From positions 3,562-32,604 of the forward strand of contig CAUDNR010000388.1 of the NCBI GenBank assembly GCA_958430865.1: a DNA stretch of 29,043 nt, written 5' to 3'. Every line of letters starts with the position of its first letter. Position 1 is the stretch's first letter. The position numbers were made by a program, and so were the translations under genes. Source of the DNA: Entrophospora sp. SA101. Its lineage: Eukaryota > Glomeromycota > Glomeromycetes > Entrophosporales > Entrophosporaceae. Positions 21,601 through 29,043 of the stretch are shown here, one piece after another. Under the pieces are notes generated by a model. That model worked only from the letters and a program-made list of their open reading frames with translations. It made no database searches and was not told the DNA's origin.

Positions 21601-23504
21601 AGAAACAATAGAAGAAAATCTTGGAATGTTATCCAATCTTGTTTATGAATGTTATCCGGAATTAGAATCTATTGGGAATATTATGACATTAGAAGAATTT
21701 GAAGCATTATCTGAATATGATATTATCCAAGCGTTTCTCAAGCATACAAATGAACTTCGAATCATAGACGATGTTAAAAAATTTGTTATACCTTTTTTAA
21801 ATTTGTTGCCTAAACGTCAAGCACGTCAAAAGATTCATTCGATTGATGGTGATGATAATAATAAACATATTGTTAGATTTGAAAAGCCAATTGAATTATT
21901 ATATGATTATATATTGGAATTGTCATCAACACGTCTAGATTTGGTTCAACTTATTTTTGAAGCCTCGATGCCAGTATTAGATGAGGATGATAGGATTATT
22001 AAATCAGATATTGATTTAGCTAGTGTTGCATTATCAGTTATATACGGTAATCCAAATGTTAATCAATGGGAAGTAATGAAAAATATTCATGGATATCTTC
22101 CATATTTTGAATATTTTGAAATGGATGATTGTGATTCAGATTGTGTTGATGATATTAAAAATATAAAGAATTTTGTACCGAAAGAGTTATTTACTATTTT
22201 TAAAAAACTAGATGAAAAAAATTTGCAGCTAATGATCAATTATTTAGAAAGTCATTTGAACGCAGCAGAAATTTTTTCACGCTATAATAATTCAGTAGAT
22301 ATGAAATGGTTTTTGCAAAGTAAAGATGACTACAAAATGCAAAAACAATTGTGTGTAAGATTAGCACGTAAAACAGGGGAGATTAAAGTTGGTAATGATA
22401 CAAATAATAGTGATGGAGATAAGTGGAAATTATTGTTAGAAGAAATGATAAAGCTACAAGGTAAAGGAGGAGTTTTAGAAAAAATAAGTATCGAAGAAAT
22501 TTATAAAGAATTTGCTTCAGGACTATTAAGTAGTGGCAGGTTTCGATTTGCGCAAGAAATATTATTGCCAAGCGATAAAACACCACCTTTAGAAGCGGAT
22601 GTGGCCGAGAAACTTGTTGTTGATGCATCAAGAGAATTTTTTGATAACGCGACTACAGGAAACAAAAACCAAGGATACATGAAAATGGCATATGAATGGT
22701 AAGCTTTTTTACCATCTTATAAATTATTATTATTGCGATGATTAAATTTTCATTCAGATATCATTATTTTATTTATATTTTAGTTTACAAATTTTACCAA
22801 AAACCAAAGCCATAAGTTTAGAAATGGAATTTATAGAGGCAACGCATATATTAACAGAAAATAAAGTTCAACATCAAGCAGGAATACCGCTTTTACCAAT
22901 GCAAATCCGACTGTCGACAAATCGATTAGAATTGATCTCAAGGTTATTAAGCGTAAATGAAAAAGCATATTTAGAGATAGAGACAATTATGGAATTAGCA
23001 AGTAAATTAGGATATAAGAATGACAAAATAGCAGAAGTTAAAGTGATGGCAATGATAGCAGACTCTGCACTAAGAGATGTTAACTTTAGCGTAGCATATC
23101 AAATGTGCATTGAATTGATTGATATTGCTAAAGGGATTATCAATAAAAAATACGATAATGATAATGAAGTTATTAGGTCAGTTAAAGATGTTTCATGGAG
23201 AATTTGTTATGAGGTAGCTAAACAAGATAACTTTGCAGATCTGGAAAAACAAATGTCATTAATGGGATATGCATTGACCATGTGCCCTAAAGAGCAAATA
23301 GCAGATATTCTTAATTTATGGAGAAAGATTGATTCTGAATATCAGAATTATAAAATGGAAAAAATCAAATTATCAGAAAAATATTTAACAGAAAAAATCA
23401 AACCAGCAGTTGTAGCAGCTGAGGCTGTTGAATCGGTATTGATTGCACCATTATTACAGGGAGATAGAATAAAAAATTTAGTCAGTGGATGGTTTGGTTC
23501 ATGA
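18638..23504 (+). CDS. NBAS/Sec39-type protein of the ER tethering (Dsl1/NRZ) complex
   Basis: Homologues act at the ER membrane, tethering Golgi-derived COPI vesicles through the Dsl1/NRZ complex with Dsl1/ZW10 and Tip20/RINT1. Two exons, 18638-22698 and 22784-23504 (GT-AG intron of 85 bases), give 1593 residues. The N-terminal half has degenerate WD-like blades of an Nbas N-terminal propeller: LSPNGQYLAVLQEHKLEIRT (about 93-112), IAWSLDSKILATSRSDGTIE (about 138-157) and SHDQQKLLTLDFSGCVKLWK (about 408-427). From about 600 on it is an alpha-solenoid. FAQDEFFKGLHILFTRHGSE with LENIPETADPDDYESFLPS (about 844-890) matches the Sec39 domain. The exon 2 part, LSTNRLELISRLLSVN, also fits. No membrane segment is seen. 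It is shorter than animal NBAS (over 2300 residues) and longer than yeast Sec39 (about 700). Start: first ATG of the long open frame; the ATG 19 bases upstream stops at once. Confidence 0.88.
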
Positions 23505-23786
23505 GAAATTTTCTTTGATATAATTAAAAATTTTACTATGTATACATTAATAATAAATAATATATGGCGTCTTCACACGCACCAACTTTTGTATAGAATT
23601 AAAAATTAACTTTTTTGTATCAATATTAATATTAATATTACATTTCGATTTTTCGTAAGCTAAGGTTGCTCATTTATAACCGGATTCAACTATTCCATCA
23701 TTCTTTGGTGAAACTGGTGAAATTTTGATGGATCAAATTAAATTTTTTAAAAGTTTTATTTTAAAAAGAAATACAAGATAATATTC
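23505..23786. other. 3' flank of the NBAS-like gene
   Basis: AT-rich; no coding signal. The downstream relics begin shortly after. Confidence 0.4.
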
Positions 23787-24198
23787 TCGAACCATATTAT
23801 GATTATGTATTTGATACATCTGATGCTGAAAATAATTCTCTTTACTTCTGATGATTTATCATCAAATAGTATTGAAACTAATTTTCCAATAAAAAATGTA
23901 AACATTCAGGTAGCAGAAAGAACCTGGGAATATGTAAATAAGAAAGCACTATTGGGAAATGATCATTATAAAGCCTCTTGAAGACCACATGATTTAAAAA
24001 TACATTTATCAAGAATTTGAGTTAGAAATGCTTCTCTACCTAAAAGAAAACAATTAAACATAAAACAGCCAAACATTACCAATCTTTTTCAACGTATTAC
24101 TCCTAAAAAAGTTCAATCGGTGGATCAGGTTATCTTAAAGGCTTGGATTTGTTGTAGTTCTCCTTTTCATACTATAGAAAATCGATTTATTTCAAATT
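23787..24198 (+). pseudogene. BED-finger hAT transposase relic
   Basis: One frame reads WEYVNKKALLGNDHYKAS, a stop, RPHDLKIHLSRI, a stop, VRNASLPKRKQLNIKQPN, ITNLFQRITPKKVQSVDQ and VILKAWICCSSPFHTIENRF. This matches the N-terminal BED zinc finger (W.Y......HYKA-C) and the following region with the ICC..PFH.IEN block of fungal hAT transposases (family knowledge). Both in-frame TGA codons fall where the family has cysteine, and the middle of the finger (C..C...W.R) is deleted. No hAT end or 8-base duplication was identified. It runs into a helicase relic at 24205, so two dead elements are joined here. Confidence 0.72.
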
Positions 24199-24204
24199 GC
24201 TGTA

Positions 24205-25021
24205 TTTGGATGTGAGATTATCATAACACGAAGAAATGATTTTGATAAACCAAAAGTCATTAAAAACGGGACATGTTCTCCGAATTATGAAATATCATCG
24301 AAAACCTACCAAATCAAATTACAAACTATACAGTTCTTTTCGATAAACCTGAAGAACGTTGAGCAACCAGTAAGTAACGAGAAAAGAAGATGAGCGATTA
24401 AACAAAACCTGGAAGGAATCAAAGGTTATCGGCCGAAAGTTCATCATTTACTGAAAGAAAAGAGAAGCAGACAAGAGAAAAGCAAAGAAGGATCAAGAGG
24501 ATCAAAGGAAACAAGAAACGATGAAAATAATGAAACGATATAACAATATAACAAAAAATACAAAAACTTGGCAAATTCCCGTTCATAGAAAATTTTACTT
24601 TGATCAGAAAAGAAAATTAGCAAAAGAAGTTTTCGACTAAAGAAAAAAATAAGTATATACATAAAGAGGTTAGCAAACAAAAAATTAAACAAATAAGCAG
24701 AAGAAAGAAGCATCTTGTTTGAAATTTATGGTAAAAGAACATCGAGAAAACAGTTTCCTCTTCAGAATTCATCCCCCGACTGTTCATAAAACTCAAGGAT
24801 TAACCCTGCCGCACGTAACATTGAACATTGATGAAAATATGTTTGCTGTATGTTGCAATGAGTCGAACTCCCTAATTAGAAAAACTACAGATCCTTGATT
24901 TTGATTATTCTCAATTAAAAATTTCGAGGGTAGTTTTAGAAGGGCATAAAAGATTAGAGGCCATGAGTATTGATGGGTTGCAAAACTATCAATGTTGTAA
25001 AAGAAAATATATTTTGCATTG
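24205..25021 (+). pseudogene. PIF1-type helicase relic (possibly from a Helitron)
   Basis: Pieces of the C-terminal half of a PIF1-like superfamily 1B helicase can be read with frame changes. FGCEIIITRRNDFDKPKV with IKNGT lies at 24205-24275. TSRKQFPLQN lies near 24740-24770, followed at once in another frame by PPTVHKTQGLTLPHVTLNID, the motif V/VI region. Then comes LQILDFDYSQLKISRVVL with EGHKRLEAMSIDG, ending in TGA at 25021. TVHK-QG is the PIF1 signature. The stretch 24290-24730 is too eroded to read. In fungi such fragments come from Helitrons or from free PIF1 duplications; nothing here distinguishes the two. Confidence 0.75.
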
Positions 25022-25649
25022 ATTGATTATTTTTCAAAAAATTCCACATTAACATTTACTTGTGTAATTGATAATTACAACCTCCTATTGAAATTTTTGT
25101 TAATCAAGCACTCTAAAAATTGATTGAGAGAACCCAACTTATCGAGTTTACCTGTTCGTATATATGGTCACGTTGATATTTCACGCATAGTAAAAATTTT
25201 ACAATCGTATGACTTCCAATCCCTTGTTGTATTAGAGTCTCCATCAAAATTGAGATGCGTCTTTTTTTATACATAGAAAATTGTCAAAGCGTATCAATTG
25301 CAAGCAAAAGACGAATTGTATGATCAAATAATTATCGTTTACAGATTCCTGTCCATGTTGTCCACTTATATATGTCTTTATATTAAAATTATTTATTTTA
25401 AAAATAAAATAATATATAGATAGGTTTATTATAAATAAAGACATTAAAATTTTCTTTTATATTTTATTCCTACAATGATAAACGATTAAATAAAAAGGCA
25501 AAGATGTTTATTTTGTATATTATTCCATTTACGTGGTATTTTTTTTTTCCGAGAATAAGAATAAATAACAGCGAGGTAGTAAGTTGCTTTCAAATATTTT
25601 GTATATGTTTTTTGGATGATTAAAAGTAATAATATAATAATAACGATTA
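25022..25649. other. AT-rich spacer between relics
   Basis: No coding signal could be recognised on either strand. The small open stretch at 25244-25444 (-) is AT-driven. Confidence 0.35.
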
Positions 25650-26281
25650 TTAGTAAGAAAAAAATAAAATTTGCGCATAATATAAAATTTTTATATAAGA
25701 AACATCACTATTAATGGTTCGATTTTCAATGAATAGATTTATATCTGAACCAATGTTAAATTTATCCGTCAAGATTATATCGTAGCCAGATGTCAAGACT
25801 TTTTTTTTGCTTCAGAGGTAAAATTATTTTTGGATGGTGCTACTAGAATACCAATAGTAAGTCGAGGATATTTAGCTAGCTCGTTTTCCCAGTCACGTAC
25901 ATCACCCGCCCTTATAATAAAAAAATTTAATTATAACAACAATAGATAAAAAATAATAATAATAAAATAATTTACCAATGCTCGCTCTGTTCTTGCAGTG
26001 TATTAAAATAGTATTTCTCCTGATCCCTCCAACGAAATCTATTACTGGGCCATCACTATAAATTGCAAATAAAATAAATAGTGAGCATTTGTGTCATCAT
26101 TGTCGAGAATCGTTATCCCAGAACCTAGCCAACGGTAAATAGAATATCCAACTAGTAACTTTCGCAAACTGTGGTCATGAAATGCTTCCAGCTCTCCCTC
26201 CATTTTTAATTCTAGTGGCAGCGTAACTTCAGATACATAACAACTCAACAAAGAAAAAATACTCACATTAATGCTTGACAA
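25650..26281 (-). pseudogene. Mrr-like restriction-endonuclease-fold gene, frameshifted
   Basis: Three blocks read in order on the minus strand. Block 1 (about 26207-26100): MEGELEAFHDHSLRKLLVGY and RWLGSGITILDND. Block 2, a clear exon at 26055-25976: DGPVIDFVG, then NTILIHCKNRASIG. After a GT-AG intron (25975-25911), block 3 reads GAGDVRDWENELAKYPRLTI, then GILVAPSKNNFTSEAKKK. There an A9 run breaks the frame, and one more A would lead into VLTSGYDIILTDKFNIGSDI and a stop at 25650. D-F-V-G followed by I-H-C-K fits the PD-(D/E)xK nuclease core of Mrr-like proteins, which usually have Q or E where this has H. Block 1 lacks a canonical donor. Homologous small genes occur in mycorrhizal fungal genomes to my knowledge. 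It is either a recent pseudogene or carries a homopolymer error. Confidence 0.62.
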
Positions 26282-27077
26282 TTCTCAACAAATCATCTTG
26301 ACTTTCCATTTTAAAGGTATTTTCATTGACGTCGGACATTATTAATATTTCAGCAATTATAGGTTTTAAACAGTTGGTTAAGATTTTTATTTTTTTAAAA
26401 AAAGGGGTTGGATTGCATATTTACAGGGACGATGAATTTCTGCGGCGTAAAAATCAAAATCTGCTATATATAAAACAAATAATTCTTATTCGAATTGCTA
26501 TTAGAAAAAAAAATACATCTATCACCATTGGCTAAAGAAAAGAAAAGAAAAAATGTCCATTACTTTTGTTACTATTATTATTATTATTATTATCGCTACA
26601 AGGGCTACAAGGGAAAATAGAACTGATTAACAATATCAGTTATATTATTCATTTATTTGAATTGTTGCTTTATTCGAATAGAAACTCTAACCCTATTTCC
26701 ATAGATCCAACATTAATGAAATACATGTAAAAACGAAAATCGATAAATTTTTTTATATAATAAGACTTCAGTGCTGGCATTTGGCTGTTTGGACAAATAA
26801 ATCATGGTGGTTTTAGAAAATTACAGATTAACGATTTCCTTCCTTTTTATTATATATTATTTCTTATTATTCTTATTAACCATTTCTTATGTTGTTCACT
26901 CTTCCTTGTATTAAAACATCAAAGAATGCCTCATAAATATATTAATTATGTACAACTTTTATCTGAACAAGCAGATAAATGGCAAAGACATATCGAATCA
27001 AATACATCCCGCATTAGATAATACAGCAAAATGGCAAATAAAAAAATATTTTGCTGATAATCTGGAAATTCTATTTA
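26282..27077. other. Spacer with a small coding-like trace
   Basis: Mostly AT-rich. A possible first exon for the nuclease gene begins with ATG at 26339 (-), MSDVNENTFKMESQDDLLRI, but it stops before the GTGAGT donor-like site. An ATT microsatellite lies near 26570-26594. From 26926 (+) a short reading MPHKYINYVQLLSEQADKWQ and RHIESNTSRIR stops at 27021, then continues in another frame as NTAKWQIKKYFADNLEIL up to the edge of the inverted-repeat element at 27078. It looks like a gene fragment interrupted by that element; I do not recognise it. Confidence 0.35.
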
Positions 27078-27999
27078 AAGCTCCGAACGAGCCGAACTGA
27101 AACTCGAAATTTCGAGTTCGAATCAAACGTTCAGCTGGAGTCTGACTCCACATAATTTTTTTTAAGTAACGAATGATTAATTTTATTTATGCACATTACC
27201 TAAAAAACAATTTAAGAGCCTATGTTCTTGAACTCAGCTCGAACTTGAAAATTCAAGTTTTAACTCGAGTCTGCTCAACTTAAGGAATAAAGCGAATAAA
27301 ATGAACGATTCGAACGATTCGAATACACGAATAAACCGAACGATTTGAATAAACGAATAAACCGAACGATCCGAACGATTCGAATAAACGAATAAACGAA
27401 TAAAACGAATGTTTGGAATGATTCGAATAATTCGAATAAAATAAAAATTAATAATTCAAATAAACGAATAAACGAATAAACGAATAAAATAAACCAATAA
27501 AACCAATAAATCGAATTAATTGAGTTGTATTACGAATAATTCGAATGAGTATTAGTATTAAGAATAAGAACTCTAGCTCATAATAAAGATTTTTTAAACA
27601 GGTTGCATTTCGTTTTAATTCTCTACAAATATTTGAGCAAACATTGTGAAATTTTATACAATCGTTTCAACCAATTATAATTAAATTCGCGTTACTATGA
27701 ATTTTTAAAACATAAAATTTATTGAACCGTGATTAATAATTTTAGTATAATGCAATTTCTTGTGCATATATTCCAGAACCTAAAAAGCATTGTTCACATT
27801 TGAAATTTTCGGAATTTTTTAGTCTGTCATAAAATTATTTATGATGATTCAAATATTCTAAACTTATACAAATTATTATAGTTTATTGTTGCTTCAATTA
27901 TTTTCAGTGGTCTGCAAAATCGTGATTTTATAAAAAATAATATTAAATTTCGAGTTGGCTCGAGCTAAGCATAAACTCGGCTCGGCTCGTTCAGAGCTT
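27078..27999. mobile_element. MITE-like inverted-repeat element, 922 bases, with CGAATAA minisatellite inside
   Basis: The left end AAGCTCCGAACGAGCCGA is mirrored at the right end (reverse complement AAGCTCTGAACGAGCCGA; 17 of 18 bases match). Both ends are flanked by TA (27076-27077 and 28000-28001), suggesting a TA-targeting Tc1/mariner-type non-autonomous element. Subterminal ACTCGAAATTTCGAGT at about 27101-27116 is a perfect palindrome, and further GCTCGA/ACTCGA motifs occur near 27225-27270 and 27950-27970. The interior at about 27290-27550 is a degenerate CGAATAA/ACGATTCGAA tandem tract. No transposase coding is visible. Confidence 0.68.
27290..27550. repeat. CGAATAA / CGAACGATT degenerate minisatellite
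   Basis: Tandem 7-8 base units (ACGAATAA, CGAATAAA) are mixed with GAACGATTCGAA units and end in TTGTATTACGAATAATTCGAA. The same ending occurs near 505 at the other side of the window. It lies inside the inverted-repeat element at 27078-27999. Confidence 0.8.
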
Positions 28000-28001
28000 T
28001 A

Positions 28002-28432
28002 GAATTGGATTAACTTTTGTTTTTTATCAATACATTATTAATTAAGAGTTACAGATTTTTTCTCTAATTCTCTCTTTCCCTATATACATACATACATACA
28101 TACGCATATACATATAATATACTTTATTGTGTATTCTGCGTGTAATATTGTTTGAATAACATTCATCTAGAAGTTGGCACCGCACAAAAATTCTTTAACC
28201 AGTTAATTTAGTCATGTGAAAAATTTTAACTGGTAATTTCAATCGTTCGTTACTTACATGTCTATTGAATTTTATTATTATGCACTTCATAGATACTAAA
28301 TGATTACAGTCAAACAGATTCATGGTTCCAGCCAAAAAAATCCGTTATTATTGTTATTATTATTATCATTATTATTAAACAAAAAATAATAAATATTAAT
28401 ATATAATAAATGACAAATAATGATAATAAAAT
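28002..28432. other. AT-rich spacer
   Basis: Contains a CATA microsatellite near 28085-28105 and an ATT tract near 28350-28376. No coding signal. Confidence 0.4.
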
Positions 28433-28663
28433 TTAATTGGGGTTTGGGCAAGGGATACCTTTATATGGATTATCTACATGCTGACAAATGTTATTATATA
28501 AATATTTTTTACAGTTATCTGTTAAAGGAGCAACTTCAATTTGTGTATTTTTATCAAATCCACTATTTTTAAGGAGATTATAAGAATATTTTTCTCTGCC
28601 AGATTTTTTTGAAAAATAAACTATTCCGATATTATTTGGTGAATTACTAAAGCGAAATGACAA
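28433..28663 (-). CDS. Possible 3' exon of an unrecognised gene
   Basis: An open stretch of 76 codons with balanced composition ends ICQHVDNPYKGIPCPNPN and TAA. It opens with a TTG and contains no ATG, so it cannot be a complete gene as it stands. A purine-rich AAAAAAAG just upstream (about 28671-28665) is at best a poor splice acceptor. Two cysteines near the end and a GIPCPNP tail would suit a small secreted or cysteine-bearing protein, but nothing is recognised. The upstream side is occupied by a strong hairpin (28681-28723), so any 5' exons would lie beyond it. It may equally be a fragment. Confidence 0.3.
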   Translation of the reverse strand: MSFRFSNSPNNIGIVYFSKKSGREKYSYNLLKNSGFDKNTQIEVAPLTDNCKKYLYNNICQHVDNPYKGIPCPNPN

Positions 28664-28680
28664 TACTTTTTTTAGTAGTT

Positions 28681-28723
28681 ATATCCGTCGACCATCTGGA
28701 TCTCACGGTTGATCGACGGATAT
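28681..28723. repeat. Perfect 11-base inverted repeat around a 21-base loop
   Basis: ATATCCGTCGA at 28681-28691 pairs with TCGACGGATAT at 28713-28723, and the loop-side bases (CCAT / GGTTGA) extend the pairing imperfectly. The block is GC-richer than its flanks. It may be a tiny palindromic repeat or the remains of a MITE. Confidence 0.7.
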
Positions 28724-28881
28724 TCAATGGATATTGAGAAGAAAAATTTTAACAATAGTATATTAGTGGTGGTATTTTGCAAAAGATTGTTAGTTTTATT
28801 TATTAAGAATTTATTTTTATACATATTTTAAATACATAAATAATTTTCTCATGTTATAAAAACTTTACCCACATGTATATA

Positions 28882-29043
28882 CAGTTCACTCTCTCTATAA
28901 CGACCCGCCTGATTTGGCAAAAAAAGGCCGTTATAGAGAGAGACCAGTTATAGAGAGTTTGCAGACCATAGTCATGTGATAAATTATAATGCGATACAAT
29001 ATATTTTTTATACGATAAAATATTTAAAAAATAAATGAAATAA
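28882..29043. mobile_element. Left end of a second Tigger/pogo-like transposon, cut by the window edge
   Basis: Following a TA at 28880-28881 the sequence starts CAGTTCACTCTCTCTATAAC, a Tigger-type terminus. After about 20 bases it is repeated in inverted orientation (GGCCGTTATAGAGAGAGACC), and a third copy (AGTTATAGAGAGTTTG) follows. This layout of a terminal motif facing an inverted copy of itself is the same as at 13197-13270. The rest of the element lies outside the window. Confidence 0.72.

Overview
The window looks like nuclear DNA of a fungus, most probably an arbuscular mycorrhizal (Glomeromycotina, Rhizophagus-like) species. The reasons are very AT-rich DNA, short introns of about 65-120 bases with AT-rich bodies, fungal-type proteins (alternative oxidase with a mitochondrial leader, an NBAS/Sec39-type trafficking protein, TFIIIB Bdp1), and abundant eroded transposons between the genes. 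The species call is inference, not proof. A run of exactly 1000 N (14645-15644) is an assembly gap.

From left to right: 1-1800 holds small hairpins and a broken DDE transposase relic. A complete eight-exon secreted GH27 alpha-galactosidase follows (1805-3733, +). A seven-exon tyrosine aminotransferase-like gene (4506-6239, -) uses two GC-AG introns and a 22-base exon. A single-exon gene for an acidic, lysine-rich protein of unknown function with three LPD(K/Q) repeats follows (7129-8130, +). After a 2 kb stretch with only a small coding relic comes a three-exon Bdp1 (TFIIIB B'') gene (10230-11669, -), with a likely intron in its 5' UTR. The stretch 12375-14086 is non-genic: an 86-base tandem array, then an 890-base non-autonomous pogo/Tigger-like element with near-perfect ends and TA duplications. 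After the gap come alternative oxidase (15900-17118, +, four exons, one GC-AG intron) and a 1593-residue NBAS/Sec39 homologue (18638-23504, +, two exons).

The last 5.5 kb is a graveyard: a BED-hAT transposase relic, a PIF1-type helicase relic, a frameshifted Mrr-like (PD-(D/E)xK) nuclease gene, a 922-base inverted-repeat element and the left end of another Tigger-like element cut by the window edge.

The genes do not form a pathway or operon; they are independent eukaryotic genes (secreted glycoside hydrolysis, aromatic amino acid catabolism, RNA polymerase III initiation, cyanide-resistant respiration, Golgi-to-ER retrograde transport). I see no convincing new multi-gene system. The observations most worth following are the cluster of GC-AG introns, the Mrr-like nuclease, the LPD-repeat protein and the shared architecture of the Tigger-like ends.
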